A stretch of 64,000 nucleotides of DNA from Orientallactaga sibirica (lineage: Eukaryota > Chordata > Mammalia > Rodentia > Dipodidae). A program made the position numbers and the translations under genes. Position 1 is the first letter of the stretch. Every line of letters begins with the position of its first letter. The stretch spans positions 4,614,001 to 4,678,000 of the forward strand of contig JAEOAD010000982.1 in the NCBI GenBank assembly GCA_036365145.1, written 5' to 3'. The notes beneath the pieces are model-generated. The model saw nothing but the letters and a program-made list of their open reading frames with translations, had not been told where the DNA came from and did no database searches. This document shows positions 21,054 through 33,458 of this stretch, one piece after another.

Positions 21054-21203
21054 CACGCCTTTCATCCCAGCAGCACTGGAGAGGGAGGCTTAGAGAGAGT
21101 AGGGTTGTGGCTGTGAGTTCGAGGCCAGCCTGAGATGACAGAGTGAATTCCAGCTTAGCCTGGGCTAGAGCCAGACCCTACCTCTAAAAAAAAAAAAAAA
21201 AGG
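21054..21203 (+). mobile_element. B1-like SINE
   Basis: CACGCCTTTCATCCCAGCAG to CAGACCCTACCTCTAAAAAA. Confidence 0.9.
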
Positions 21204-21281
21204 AAACCAAAGAAATAAATATAACATCTACCTTAATTATAGTGTCATGTAGCTAACAGCAGGAGGAGGTGTTTAGTGATT

Positions 21282-21675
21282 ATATATATATATATATATG
21301 AAATATGGATAATATATATTCATTTGATATATTAAATATTATGTATTATACATAATATATACAAATATAAGTATATATTTAAATTTATATATAAACTTAT
21401 ATGCAAATATGTAAATTTACATATGAATATATATTTAAACTTATACATATATTATATACATAAGTATATGATATATATTTCCATATAATGTACAATATAT
21501 TGTTTTATGTGTTATATATTATTATATATTATATATACTACATAATATATATATATATACAAATATATACACACTTATATGTAAATATGTAATTTATGTA
21601 TATGTCATAATAGGATTAGGGTCAAGGTTATATGTAAATTTATATACATAAATACATATATGTATATATATATTT
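21282..21675. repeat. AT-rich low-complexity tract
   Basis: About 390 bp of TA, TATAAA and ATATACA steps, with repeated phrases such as TTATATGTAAATATGTAA; no coding content. Confidence 0.95.
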
Positions 21676-21815
21676 TTTGGTTTTAGATGTAGGGTCTGGT
21701 TGACCCAGAAATCACTCTGGCGTCTCAGGGCTGCCTTAAACTCACGGCCACGACCCTTCTACCTCTGCCTGCCCAGTGCTGCGGGGATGAAATATTTGAG
21801 TGCCACCATGCCCAA
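21676..21815 (-). mobile_element. B1-like SINE, diverged
   Basis: Antisense copy with TTTTAGATGTAGGGTCTGG and GAGTGCCACCATGCCCAA. Confidence 0.8.
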
Positions 21816-22275
21816 GTGATTATTGCTATTATTATTATTATTATTGTTATTATTATTATTATTTGGTTTTCCTTATTATCATTATTGTTACTACTACTAT
21901 TGTTATTATTGTTTGGTGTTCATCATTATTGCTATTATTTGGTTTTAATTATTATTATTTCTTTTCATTATCATTATAGTATTATTTGTATCATTATTAT
22001 TACTATTATCATTTGGTTTTCCTAACTACTACTACAACTACCACTACTACTATTTTCCTTTTTCTTATTATTATTATTATGACTATTAGGTTTTCCTTAT
22101 TATTACTATTGCTATTACTATTATTTGGTTTTCATTGTTATAACTATTATTAATATTGTTATTATTTGGTTTTCCTTATTATTACTACTACTACTATTAT
22201 CTCATCATTGTTACCAATATTATCACTACTATTTGGTTTTCTTTATGACTATTAATAATAATAATAATTTTTTTT
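21816..22275. repeat. Trinucleotide array with a repeating TTTGGTTTTCC spacer
   Basis: ATT/ACT/ATC trinucleotides broken at irregular steps by ATTTGGTTTTCCTTATTATT-type phrases (about ten occurrences, mostly 40-75 bp apart). The hydrophobic frames it produces are compositional artefacts. Confidence 0.92.
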
Positions 22276-22356
22276 CCCGAGGTGGGGTGTGGCTGCAGCA
22301 GCTCAGGCTGACTTGGAACTCATGCGCTGACCTCGTCCTCCTGTCCTCCTGACCTC
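22276..22356 (-). mobile_element. B1-like SINE fragment
   Basis: Antisense CGAGGTGGGGTGTGGCTGCA to GACCTCGTCCTCCTGTCC. Confidence 0.65.
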
Positions 22357-22538
22357 CATTCTGTTCTGGGTCCAGCGGCATCCACGTCCAGGTCCAGGCA
22401 CAGACTGGGCATCAGTGCCAGTGCGGTGGCTTTCAGCCATGGGGATGGGGGCAGTGGGTTGGGGTGGTGGGGATTCAAACCTGGGCTCCTTTGGCTTCGC
22501 ATGCAGGCGGACAGACAGACAAATGGAGTGAACAGCTG

Positions 22539-22592
22539 CTAAAAATGATGTCCAATGGAACCCCTGGGTAACATAAAAATGATGTCCAATGG
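22539..22592 (+). repeat. Short direct duplication
   Basis: AAAAATGATGTCCAATGGAA occurs at about 22541 and again at about 22575, 34 bp apart. Confidence 0.85.
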
Positions 22593-22597
22593 AAGGG

Positions 22598-22682
22598 GGC
22601 CTCGAGTTCAAGACCAGCCTGAAACCACAGAGTGGGTTCTGGGTCAGCCTGGCCTACAGCTACACCCGACCTCAAAAAACCA
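22598..22682 (+). mobile_element. B1-like SINE 3' half
   Basis: GCCTCGAGTTCAAGACCAGC to CGACCTCAAAAAACC, followed by a long AATAAA-rich tract (22683-22915). Confidence 0.75.
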
Positions 22683-22915
22683 TATTAATAATAATAACAA
22701 TAATTTAAAGAATAATAAATAATAAAATAAAAATTTAAAGTAAAATAAAATGATAAGTAATAAAATAGAAAGTTAAATAAATAATAAAATTAAATAAAAT
22801 TAAATTAAAAAGTAAAATAAAGTAATAAAATAATGAATAATAAAATAAAATAATATACTAAAATTACAAAATAAATTAAATAAAATGACAAATTAATAAT
22901 ATTAATAATAAATAC
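22683..22915. repeat. AATAAA/TAAAT-rich tract
   Basis: About 230 bp made almost only of A and T in AATAA, TAAAT and AAATTA steps, probably an expanded SINE tail. Confidence 0.92.
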
Positions 22916-23235
22916 CACAGAGGTGGTCAGTGCAGGGATTAAGGTTAGTTCTAGACAGTTCAACATTGAATCTGACCATCCCATCTCTCCACAATCGGAA
23001 GTTCTATCCTAAGAAGTGTAGGTGCTGCTGCTTCTTGGGAACTTTGGTTCACAGAGGCAATGGGTGCAAAGAGGACATCTAGGGAGGGAAAGATGGCTCA
23101 GCGGGTAAGCGTTTGGCTGTGAACACTAAGGACACCGGTTTGAGGCTCGATTCCCCAGGACCCACGTAATCCAGATGCACAAATTGGAGCACGCTTCTGG
23201 AGGTCGTTTGCAGTGGCTGGAGACACAGGTGCACC

Positions 23236-23280
<45 letters not shown>

Positions 23281-23539
23281 CAGGCACTCATATAATTATT
23301 AAACAAATAATAATTTTTAAAAAAGGAAGACTGGGGCTGGAAGATTGCTCAGCGGTTAGGGTACATGCTTGCAGAGCCTAAGACCCTGAGATAAACTCCC
23401 CAGTATGCAAGCAAAGTCAGATACACAGCCTGGGAGAAGAGAGGGAGTTACACGTCAGCCTCGGCTGTCCCCAAATTCACTGAGATCTTCCTGCCTCTGC
23501 CTCCGACAGATTAAAGGTGTGCACTGCCACATTGGTCCA
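22916..23539 (+). repeat. Composite duplicated block, copy 1
   Basis: A unique head (GGATTAAGGTTAGTTCTAGA, CCACAATCGGAAGTTC), a DIP SINE (about 23083-23325), a second tRNA-like SINE head (about 23333) and a B1-like end (ATCTTCCTGCCTCTGCCTCC). All four parts recur in the same order at 30017-30631. A (CT)n run lies at 23239-23272. Confidence 0.9.
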
Positions 23540-23957
23540 TTGGAGATCTGAAATCTGTGTTGTGGCTGACTCCAAATAAGAGCTCTGGGAGATAAGGGAC
23601 ACGGGGTCTTGCTCCTTCCAGAGAGTTCTGCAGTGTTGCAACCCACTCTGGCTAACGTTCTCTTTACTGATTAATTCCCATCATCTTTGCACACTCATTC
23701 TAACAATAGTTGACACTTCAGAATGTAGGAAGGCTTTTCTAGATCTGAGATGGAAATTCAATGTCAGTCTTTTTTTTTTCTTTTCATTTTGACTAAATCA
23801 AAACAACTGCAAGCAAAGAACTATAGCTCACTACAGAAAATAACAGTAACACAGGCTTCTGGCTTGACAGGCATATAGTGAGGCTGAAGAAGGTAGGATC
23901 TTACTATGTGCCTCTTAATTATATGTATTCTTTTTTTTATAAAAAAAAATATATTTT
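23540..23957. other. Intergenic, no feature recognised
   Basis: Single-copy-looking sequence with no frame of note. Confidence 0.5.
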
Positions 23958-23958
23958 A

Positions 23959-24178
23959 GAGGGCTGGAGAGATGGCTTAGTGGTTAACTGCTTGCCTGTG
24001 AAGCCTAAGGACCCCAGTTCAAGGCTCAATTCCCCAGTACCCATGTAAGCCAGATGCACAAGGTGGTGCATGCATCTGGAGTTCATTTGCAGTGGCTGGA
24101 GGCCCTGGTGCACCCATTCCCTATCTATCTGCTTCTTTCTCTCTGTCTGTCACTCTCTAATAAATAAATAAAAATGAT
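23959..24178 (+). mobile_element. DIP SINE
   Basis: GAGGGCTGGAGAGATGGCTT to ATAAATAAATAAA; followed at once by a B1. Confidence 0.94.
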
Positions 24179-24189
24179 TATATATTTTC

Positions 24190-24343
24190 GCCGGGCACAG
24201 TGGCACACGCCTTTAATTCCAGTACTCAGAAAGCAGAGGTAAGAGGATCTTCGTAAGTTCAAGGCCACCCTGAGACTACAGATTGAATTCCAGGTCAGCT
24301 TGAGCTAGAGTGAGACCCTACCTCGAAAAACAAAACAAAACAT
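24190..24343 (+). mobile_element. B1-like SINE
   Basis: GCCGGGCACAGTGGCACACG to CTACCTCGAAAAACAAAAC. Confidence 0.94.
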
Positions 24344-24370
24344 ATACATATACATATACATATAAATATA

Positions 24371-24466
24371 TCTGTAGTCTGAGGGTGGCTTTGAGCTCAC
24401 AATGATCCTCCTGCCTCTGCCTCCTGAGTGCTGGGATTAAAGCCGCATGCCACCATGCCATGCTAA
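24371..24466 (-). mobile_element. B1-like SINE fragment
   Basis: Antisense CTGTAGTCTGAGGGTGGCTT to GCCACCATGCCATGC. Confidence 0.85.
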
Positions 24467-24473
24467 AATATAT

Positions 24474-24689
24474 ATATATTTTTATTTATTTGCATGCAAA
24501 GAGATACAGGGACAGAGAAGGAGAGAGAGAGAGACTGAATGGGAGCACCAGGGCCTTCAGTCACTGCAAACAAACTCCAAATGCCTGTGCCACTTTGTGC
24601 ATCTGGCTTATATGGGTACTGGGGAATCGATCCTAGGTTGTTAGGCTTTGCAGCAAGCACATGAACCGCTGAGCCATTTCTTCAGCCCT
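24474..24689 (-). mobile_element. DIP SINE
   Basis: Antisense copy from ATTTTTATTTATTTGCATGC to GAGCCATTTCTTCAGCCC. Confidence 0.92.
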
Positions 24690-24984
24690 ATATTTATTAT
24701 TTTTTGCAGTACCAGGGAGTCCAACGTTTTGCTTTCATGAGGCAAGTCCATTCCACTGAACTATGCCCCCCCCCAGTTCCCAGTGCCAAAATAATTGCTA
24801 TAGAAACTTCTAGATCCAAATATGATTGACACATCATCTTTAATAATTCCTTACTACCTGGAAATCATTCACTGTAATGCTTAAAGTACCAAGACCCGGT
24901 GATGTTGGGGAGGTCGAAGGCTGTGTGTATAAGGATAGTAAAAAGCTACTACATGGGGTTGTGTGTGCTTTTGTTGTTGTTGTT

Positions 24985-25137
24985 TTTTAATTTTATTTTC
25001 CAAGTAGGGTTCCACTGTAGCCCAGATGGACCTGGTACATACTATGTAGCCCCACACTGGACTTGAACTCACAGTGATCCTCCCACTTCAACCTCCCGAG
25101 TGCTGGCATTAAAGGTGTGTAACACCACATCCAACTG
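24985..25137 (-). mobile_element. B1-like SINE
   Basis: Antisense body CCAAGTAGGGTTCCACTGTA to AACACCACATCCAACT. Confidence 0.85.
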
Positions 25138-25201
25138 CCATACAGTTGTTTTTTTTTTTTTTTTTAATATGGAACTCTCTCTGTCTCTGATAGATAAACT
25201 A

Positions 25202-25271
25202 TTTTTTTTGTTTTTTATGGTTTTTTGAGGTAGGGCCTCATGGTAGCCCAGGCTGATTTGGAATTCACTAG
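25202..25271 (-). mobile_element. B1-like SINE 3' half
   Basis: Antisense GTTTTTTGAGGTAGGGCCTC to GGAATTCACTA, where it is cut off. Confidence 0.85.
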
Positions 25272-25274
25272 ATA

Positions 25275-26300
<1,026 letters not shown>

Positions 26301-26335
26301 TATATTAATTATTTATAAAATTAAATATTTTTTTC

Positions 26336-26534
26336 TTAAATTTATTCATTTGAGAGAGAGAGAGAGAGAGGCAGAGAGAGAGAATGGGCATGCCAGGGTC
26401 TTCAGCTGCAGCAAACGAACTCCAGATGCATGTGGCACCTCGTGCATCTGGCTCCCATGGGTACTAGGGAATACGTCATCAGACCTTTGGCTTTGTAGGC
26501 AAGCACCATAACCACTAAGCCATCTCTCCAGTCG
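26336..26534 (-). mobile_element. DIP SINE
   Basis: Antisense copy from TAAATTTATTCATTTGAGAG to AAGCCATCTCTCCAGTC. Confidence 0.93.
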
Positions 26535-26741
26535 AAAACTAAGCTATTAAACTGCTTCCCTAGGTAGTTGACCAAATTTACACAGCCAAGCTCGGATATA
26601 TCTGTCAGTTGGGAAGTGATTCCTATACTCTTACAAGAGACATTATTAGTCCAATAACTTCATTTAAATAATCTGTATAATTTCCAATCTAAACCCCCCT
26701 CCAAACATAAGTAGACCTTGTAATAAAAACTCATATTCTCA

Positions 26742-26765
26742 GCCGGGCGTGGTGGCACATGCCTT
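26742..26765 (+). mobile_element. B1-like SINE 5' stub
   Basis: GCCGGGCGTGGTGGCACATG then CCTT, after which the element stops; only its first 24 bp remain. Confidence 0.8.
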
Positions 26766-28240
26766 GTTAATATTCACCATGGGGTTGTGGGTTATGAGAG
26801 CAGCAGTCAGTCAGTGTGGGTGGCAGGGGGATGATGCCTATGAATGTTCATGTCTATGGACAGTCTTCTCTACACCTGTTAATGAAGCAGGTAATTCCAT
26901 AAGTGTTATTTCATTTACTTCTCACAATAATTCTATAAACGTGGTGGTGAGTTTTTTTTTAACAAGTGAAGGCAATTAAGGCCCAATGAGATGAAATCAT
27001 ATACTGTAAATGGGATACTTAGCAAGCAACCCTCCAAAGATAGCACCTCCTGAGTGTGTCTGAATCTCTCCTTACAAGACTGTACCTTGAGCTTATTTGC
27101 CATTGACTATCTTGATTCTATGCAGGACAGAAATGGGGCCAATGAATAGAACCTGCAAGAGACCAAATTTGCGTTCATTTTGGTATAGCCATTTCTAACA
27201 GTCCACAAGCAGATGGCATAGACATATCTTGGGAGGTAATCCATGTACTGCCACTGGAAGTGTTCCCAGAGAGGTAGTAGTGGTAGTGTTGGCCAAAGAG
27301 ACCTGTTTAAGTGCTTGCTAGATGTTGTAGAAGGGATTCTAGAGTTTACTGTATGATTGGATCGCGTCATCAAAGACCCTACACAACAACTACCACAGAA
27401 ACCTGTTCCTCCAAAGCTGGGTACGTGTAGCAAGCTAAACAAGAGAAAGTATCCTCTGACAGTGTCAGTAACAGCTGAAAAGAGAAGAATTATTGAAGTA
27501 TTTCTAGGGTTTAGAGTTGGTAACTGGTCATATGATAGTTTCAGGACAGAAGTTTTTAAGTATGACTCTTAAAAATTCTAATCTGAATTTTTGAAGGAGG
27601 TGAGTTGCTGGAAGTCAGTGGTATTATCTTTGGGACACATGACCCATAGAGATTGACTGTTAAAATCATGTGAGTTTTAAAAAAAATCCCTAAAACGCAA
27701 AGAACTTCAGAGACCGGAGGAGCTAAGAAGACATGATGACTAAATAGAATGAACCATTTTGGATTGAATCCTGAAGACAAACAAGGCAATTAGTGGAAAT
27801 TTGGTAAAATCTGAGAAAGAATATAGCTTAGTCAGTAATGTTCTTAACTTAGTATTGACAAATGTAGTGCACTATAAAAGATATTAACTTTAAAGAAAAC
27901 TGAGGAAGTTAAAGGTATAGAGGAACTAATTGTATTATTTATACAACTTTTTAGGGAATACGATAATATTAAAACTTTTAGTTAATTTTTTAAAATTGAG
28001 GTTCATTTGCCCTGCCCTTCACGGTTTGCTTCACTTGATCCATTTTGTCATAGTTTGATGTGTCTTCTAATGTGTGGTTGTTTAATTTCTTACCTTGATC
28101 TGGAAAGCACCTCAGAGCTGATCTAGTGCAAACTGTGTTTCTATTTCACATATCTATATGGAAATAAGTGGTGAGATTTTGTTGGGTTGTAGCAGTTATA
28201 TCAATCTTTATCTCATTATATTTGCTCTAATTTTTAATAA
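26766..28240. other. Intergenic, no gene recognised
   Basis: Positions 26895-27000 resemble an old dispersed element (TTATTTCATTTACTTCTCAC). Opposed frames at 27107-27442 (minus, 111 codons) and 27357-27572 (plus, 71 codons) match nothing I know. Confidence 0.5.
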
Positions 28241-28431
28241 AAATTATTTATTTATTTTCAAGGAGAGAGAGAGAGAGAATGTAGTGCACCAGGACCTCTA
28301 GCCAATGCAAATGAACACTAGATGCATGTGCCATTTTGTGCATCCAGCTTTTTGTGGGTACTAGGGAATCGAACCTGGGTTGTTAGGCTTTGCAGGCAAG
28401 AGCCATACTTCTGAATCATCTCTCCATTTTA
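28240..28431 (-). mobile_element. DIP SINE
   Basis: Antisense copy from ATTATTTATTTATTTTCAAG to CTGAATCATCTCTCCA. Confidence 0.9.
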
Positions 28432-28609
28432 AATTTAAAGCCACTGTTGTGGTTTCTGTACATTTCAGCTCCCTTTTTTTCACCTACATGGCAGCATACT
28501 ATTCGGTTGCTATGTAAAAATTCCAAATTACCAGGCCCAATCCAGGCTAAGCTTACTGTTAGGTTGGGATGGGCTCCCAAGATGGAGTCACCATGGATTG
28601 GGAGACAGT

Positions 28610-28705
28610 GGAAGGAGATCAGCATGAGTTCGATGGCAGCCTGAGACTACCTAGTGAATTCCAGTCAGCCTGGGCTAGAATGAAACCTTACTGTGAAAAA
28701 ATAAG
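28610..28705 (+). mobile_element. B1-like SINE fragment
   Basis: GGAGATCAGCATGAGTTCGA to GAAACCTTACTGTGAAAAAA. Confidence 0.8.
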
Positions 28706-28769
28706 AGTCTCTCTCTCTGTCTCTGTCGCTCTCTCTCTCTCAATCTCTAGCCCTCATTTTACTTTATTT

Positions 28770-29063
28770 TTCTTCTTCAGCTATGGTATCAGTCTAGCTC
28801 AGGTTGATCTGGAATTAACTATGTAGTCTCAGGGTGGCATCTACTCTTGGTGATCTTCCTACCTCTGCCTCCCTAGTGCTGGGATTAAAAGTGTTTGTTT
28901 ATTTGTTTGTTTTATTTGTTTTTTTGAGGTAGGGTCTTGCTGTAGTTCAGGCTGACCTGGGATTGACTATGTAGTCTCAGGGTGGCCTTGAACTCATGGT
29001 GATCCTCATATCTCTCCCTCCCTAGTGCTGGGATTAAAAGCGTGCACTACCAGGCCAGGCTTT
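28770..29063 (-). mobile_element. Two antisense B1-like SINEs in tandem
   Basis: First copy 28780-28892, second 28915-29062. Each runs from a GGTAT/GAGGTAGGGTC 3' region to GGGATTAAAA. Confidence 0.88.
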
Positions 29064-29350
29064 TATTTATTTTATTTATTTATAGAAACTGAGTTTATTT
29101 GCAGGCAAGTGGTTTAACCACTGCCATCTCTCCATCTTGGGATTTATTTTTACCTTCTTGGTTTTTTGAGGTAGGGTCTCACTCAAGTCCAGGCTGACCT
29201 GGAATTCACTGTCATCTCACTAGAACTCATCGATCCTCCAATCTGCCTCCTGCCAACATGCCTGGCACTCCAGCTCTTTTTTTTAGAGTTATTTTATTTT
29301 TGTTTATTTATTTGAGAGACAGGCATATAGAAAGATAATTAAAAATTATT
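29063..29350 (-). mobile_element. DIP remnants and a further B1 fragment
   Basis: A DIP tail and head joined with a large internal loss (29065-29135), an antisense B1 (29160-29275), then another DIP tail stub (29290-29335). Confidence 0.75.
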
Positions 29351-29419
29351 TTCCACTATCTACTTCTGTTTTCAGATGTACTGTAATGTTATCTTCAGAT
29401 GTATGGTTAAACTGTGTGT

Positions 29420-29530
29420 GTTGGCACACACTTGTAATCCAATTATTCCAGAGACTGAGGCTGGAAGAGAGTTGGAGACTATCCTGGGATACAGAGAAAG
29501 ACCTACTCTAAATAAATAATAAACAAACCA
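29420..29530 (+). mobile_element. B1-like SINE, old
   Basis: TTGGCACACACTTGTAATCC to GAAAGACCTACTCTAAATAA; strongly diverged. Confidence 0.6.
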
Positions 29531-29554
29531 ACAAATAAGTGCAAAGTGTGGTTT

Positions 29555-29755
29555 TGTTGTGGTTTCAATGGGAACTGTCCCCCACAGGCTCAAGTGTCCA
29601 CCAGGTGGCGCTGTTTTGGGCGGTTTGGAACCTTTGGCACTGTGGCCTAGCTGGAGGAAGGTGGAGAATGGGACTTGGAAAGTAGTACCCACCTCTGGTT
29701 CTGACCCAAGCTCTCAGCAGGGTCAAGCCCCTGCTGTCATGGATGTGTTAGAGCT
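29555..29755 (+). repeat. Medium-reiterated element, copy at 29.6 kb
   Basis: GGTTTCAATGGGAACTGTCC, CACCAGGTGGCGCTGTTTTG and AGCTGGAGGAAGGTGGAGAA. Parts recur at 31.1, 31.3 and 45.5 kb. The class is not identified. Confidence 0.6.
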
Positions 29756-29982
29756 TTCAAGAAAGTTCGAGAAAGCTGTTAAGGCATTTGCCTGCAGAGC
29801 CTAGGAACCCTGGATCAATTGCCCAGTTCCCATGTAAGCCAGATGCACAAGGGGCACATGTGTCTTGGGTGTGTTTGCAGTGCCTGGAGGCCCTGCTGTG
29901 CCCATTCTCTCTTTCTCTCTGCCTCTTTCTCTCTCTCCCTCTCTCTCTCAAGTAAATAAATAAATAAAATATTTTTTTAACA
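29756..29982 (+). mobile_element. DIP SINE
   Basis: Altered head (TTCAAGAAAGTTCGAGAAAG, AAGGCATTTGCCTGCAGAGC), then a normal body and AAATAAATAAATAAA tail. Confidence 0.88.
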
Positions 29983-30016
29983 AATCACCGGACAGTCAAG
30001 AGGATGTTAGGTCAGA

Positions 30017-30631
30017 CACACAGGTGGACAATGCAAGGATTAAGGTTAGTTCTAGAAAGTCCGACTTTGAATCTGACCATCCCATCTCTCCACAATCGGA
30101 AGTTCCATCCTCAGAAGTGTAGGTGTGGCTGCTTTTCGGGAACTTTGGTTCACAAAGGCAATGGGTTAAAAAGGGCATCTCGGGTGGGAAAGATGGCTCA
30201 GTGGATAAGCGTTTGCCTGTGAAGCCTAAGAACCCCTGTTTGAGGCTCGATTCCCCAGGGACCATGTAAGCCAGATGCACAAGTTGGTGCATGTATCTGG
30301 AGTTCATTTGCAGTGGCTAGAGACCCTGCTGCGCTGATTCTCTCTCCCTCTCTCCTTCTCTCTGTCACTCTCAATAAATAACTCAACAAATATTAATTTT
30401 TTAAAAAGGAAGACTGGGCCCGGAAAAATGGCTCAGCGGTTAAAGCAAGGGCTTGCAAAACCTAAGAACCTAAGTTAAATTCCCTAGTATGCAAGTCAAG
30501 TCAGATACACAGCGTGGGACAGGAGAGGGAGTTACAGTTCAGCCTAGGCTGGCCACCAACTCACTGAGATCCTCCTGCCTCTGCCTCCAACATCTACTGA
30601 GATTAAAGGTGTGCACCACCGCATTGATCCA
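30017..30631 (+). repeat. Composite duplicated block, copy 2
   Basis: Same order of parts as 22916-23539: unique head (30017-30185), DIP (30190-30395), second tRNA-like SINE (about 30418-30490) and B1-like end (GATCCTCCTGCCTCTGCCTC). The two copies are about 7.1 kb apart in direct orientation. Confidence 0.9.
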
Positions 30632-30790
30632 GATTTTTAAAATATTATTTTTATTTATTTATCATTTGAGAGAGAGTGAGAGAGAAGCAGCTAGGGAGAG
30701 AAAATGAGCATGTCAGGGACTCCAGCCACTACAAACAAACACCAGAGCAGTGTGCCAACTTGTGTACCTGACTTTAAGTAATTTTTTTAA
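30632..30790 (-). mobile_element. DIP SINE, truncated
   Basis: Antisense ATTATTTTTATTTATTTATC to TTGTGTACCTGACTTTAAG; the head is missing. Confidence 0.85.
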
Positions 30791-30974
30791 AAAGGGGATG
30801 GGGTTCAAAAATGGGGCAGAATGATTGCCTAGCCTATCTGGGTTCTGAGTTCCATCCCAGAAACCAGCGTGAAACAAAACAAAACAAAGTGAAATGCATG
30901 AAATGCAATGCAAAGTTTGAGATTTACTGAACTTGTGATTATACAATTATCTATTTTTTTGTTTTTTTTTTTTG

Positions 30975-31095
30975 TTTATTTTTTGAGGGTTTCACACTAG
31001 TCCAGGGTGACCTGGAATTCACAATGTAGTCACAGGTTGGCCAAACACTCATGGTGACCCTCCTACCTCTGCCACCATGGGGGCTGGGATTAATG
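30975..31095 (-). mobile_element. B1-like SINE, diverged
   Basis: Antisense TTGAGGGTTTCACACTAGTC to GGGGGCTGGGATTAATGAC. Confidence 0.75.
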
Positions 31096-31460
31096 ACACT
31101 GTGAACTAGCTGGAGGAAGATGGAGAGGTGGAAACAAAAAAGTGAAAGTACCCATCTCTGGTTCTCAACCCAAGATTCTCAGCAGGTGTCAAGACCCTTT
31201 TGTCATGGATGTTTAGTAGGATTTCAATGCCAGCCTGGAACTCAATGGTAATCATCACCATGGTCCCTCAACCTCATAGGTGCTAACATTAATAATTTAT
31301 CAAGCTGGAAAGGTGGGGAGCTGGACTTGGTAGTACCCATCTCTGGTTTAATCCCAGCACTTGGGAGGCAGAGTTGTCATGGATGTTAGTGAGTTCTGAT
31401 GCCAGCCTGGAACTCAATGGCAATCAGGTCAGCCTGAGCCAGAGTCAACCTAAGAGTGCT
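31096..31460 (+). repeat. Scrambled copies of the 29.6-kb element with B1 pieces
   Basis: AGCTGGAGGAAGATGGAGAG, TACCCATCTCTGGTT (twice) and TTGTCATGGATGTT (twice) alternate with short B1 phrases (TTTAATCCCAGCACTTGGGA). Confidence 0.55.
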
Positions 31461-31852
31461 GAAGTAATAATTTATCAAAGAGAAAGGTGGCACCTGAGAG
31501 CATGAATCTCCTGTTTCTTTAGGATACAGGGGGCACACATCTCTTCTTGGCAAAATGGAAGAGATTTCTGTGCCCCTATTAAGCACCGATAACCTGTGAT
31601 GGTTCAGCCATTGCATAACCATTTTTCCCCTTTATACTCTAAGTCTGTACAAAATTATGATAGAATTAAGTGAGATTTTAGAGCAACACTTCTCTCTAAG
31701 AGCGAGAGAGCATAACTCTAAGAGACAGAGTGGGCAAAATAGGCACACTGAATAAAGATGTTCTAATCTGTTGTCAATTTGACTTGCCAATTCAATGTGT
31801 TATTAAGTTTTTCAGACTACAGCATACAGATGACATTATAAGTCAATTCTTT

Positions 31853-32187
31853 GGGGGCCGGGAATATGGCTGAGTGGGTAAGAGAACTTATGATCTAAGC
31901 CTGAGGACCTGATGTGAAGCCTCAGCAAGCATAATAAAAGGTGGGCATGGCCACATATGCATATAGCCCAGTCCTAAGGACAGTAGAGTCAGGAGAATCA
32001 CTGCAGCTCACTGTCCAGCCAGCCTGGCTCAAAAATAGCAGCTCCAGGTTCAGTGCCAGACCCTGCCTCATGGAAGGAAAATCAGAACACTGACACAGGA
32101 AGACATCCAGAATTCTACTCTGCCTCTCCACCTGTGCACATGTGCATCCTGTCTGTACTGTCCACCACACACACCACGCACACACAA
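31853..32187 (+). mobile_element. B4/RSINE1-type composite SINE
   Basis: tRNA-like head (GAATATGGCTGAGTGGGTAA), B1-like middle, CTCCAGGTTCAGTGCCAGAC, and an ACACAC end. Confidence 0.78.
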
Positions 32188-32720
32188 AATCAATGCATCT
32201 GTCCTCTACTTTATCAGAGAGAACTTCCTCCCCTCCTCCAAGAAGAAACTTTTACCATTCATTCTTAACCTGCTGCATTTGAAAACATGTATTCTTTGTA
32301 TTAACAGAAGTTCCTCTGGATCCAGACAAGAAAAAAAAAAATCACAGCACAGATTTTATAAGGAAAGCATACCCTTTCAGGTTTACAAATATCCACCGTA
32401 TTATCATAGTAAGCACCTAACTATTTAGAAGTCATCAGTCAACTAACTCTCAAGTGCATTTGGAAGGAAAGGCATGAAAACAGAAGGGAAGAAATGATAG
32501 GGAACGTTCCATTGAAAAGTTGAGACCTGGGTGCTACAAATGATCTCCCCTCACATGCAGAATAACTGGGGGCACATACAGATATTCCATAAAATCTTTC
32601 CATACATTTCTAACTCTTTGTTAATGATAAAAAAGGACTGTAGTAAGGCCCTTTGTACGTGATTTACAAAAATAAGAAGAACAAGAATAAGAAAATGCAG
32701 GTATAAAATGTTTTACACAT
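32188..32720. other. Intergenic, no feature recognised
   Basis: AT-rich, with no frame of note and no recognised repeat. Confidence 0.5.
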
Positions 32721-32915
32721 GGCTGGAAGGATTGCTTAGTGGTCAATGCCTACAAATCCTAAGGAACCAGGTTTGACTTTCCATAACACACATAAGCCAG
32801 ATGCACGTGCACATGGTGGTGCATGCATTTGCAGTGGCTACAGGCCCTGGTACATCCATACCTCTCTCTCATAATAAATAAATTAGTGAATAAATAAATA
32901 AATAAATATTTTTAT
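32721..32915 (+). mobile_element. DIP SINE
   Basis: GGCTGGAAGGATTGCTTAGT to AATAAATAAATAAATA. Confidence 0.9.
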
Positions 32916-32933
32916 TTTAAAAAGTCCTACATT

Positions 32934-33152
32934 GGGCTGGGGATTTAGCTCCATTGGTAGAGCTCCTGTATTGTATGCTTATACCTTTGGGTTTAACAAA
33001 CAGCATTGTCTAAAACCAGATGTGGTGGTTCATGCATAAAATCCCAACCCTTGGGAGGTGGACTGAGGAGGATCAGAAGTTCAAGGTCATCCTTTGCTAC
33101 ATAGTTAAGTCAAAGTCAGCCTAGACTAGAGGAGACCCTATGTCAAAAAAAA
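32934..33152 (+). mobile_element. ID-B1 dimer SINE
   Basis: ID head GGGCTGGGGATTTAGCTCCA then a B1-like body (AGATGTGGTGGTTCATGCAT) ending CCCTATGTCAAAAAAAA. Confidence 0.75.
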
Positions 33153-33175
33153 ATCCTTAAAAATACACAGCTACC

Positions 33176-33319
33176 AGCTGGGCATGATGGCACACCCCTT
33201 TAATCCCAGCACTTGGGTGGCAGAGGTAGGAGGATTGCTGTGAGTTCAAGGCCACCCTGAGACTACATAGTTAATTCCAGGTCAGCCTGGGCTAGAGTGA
33301 GACCCTACCTCGAAAAACC

Positions 33320-33348
<29 letters not shown>
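33176..33348 (+). mobile_element. B1-like SINE, young
   Basis: Full body with CTACCTCGAAAAACC and a 30-bp A run. Confidence 0.95.
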
Positions 33349-33350
<2 letters not shown>

Positions 33351-33457
33351 GGAAGAAGAAGCGATTCAGTGGAGGGGACTCAGAAGGAGAAAAAGGAGGG
33401 TGTGGGAGGCATTGTGATCATGGTATATTGTGTATATGTTTGGAGGTTGTCATAAAC
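33349..33457 (+). mobile_element. L1 3'-end fragment
   Basis: GGAGGCATTGTGATCATGGT and TTTGGAGGTTGTCATAAA match the tail of the L1-like family seen at 53.9 kb. Confidence 0.55.
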
Positions 33458-33458
33458 A

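Noticed and set aside
21816..22352. Hydrophobic Ile/Leu-rich frames
   Set aside because: Direct translation of ATT/TTA trinucleotide repeats.
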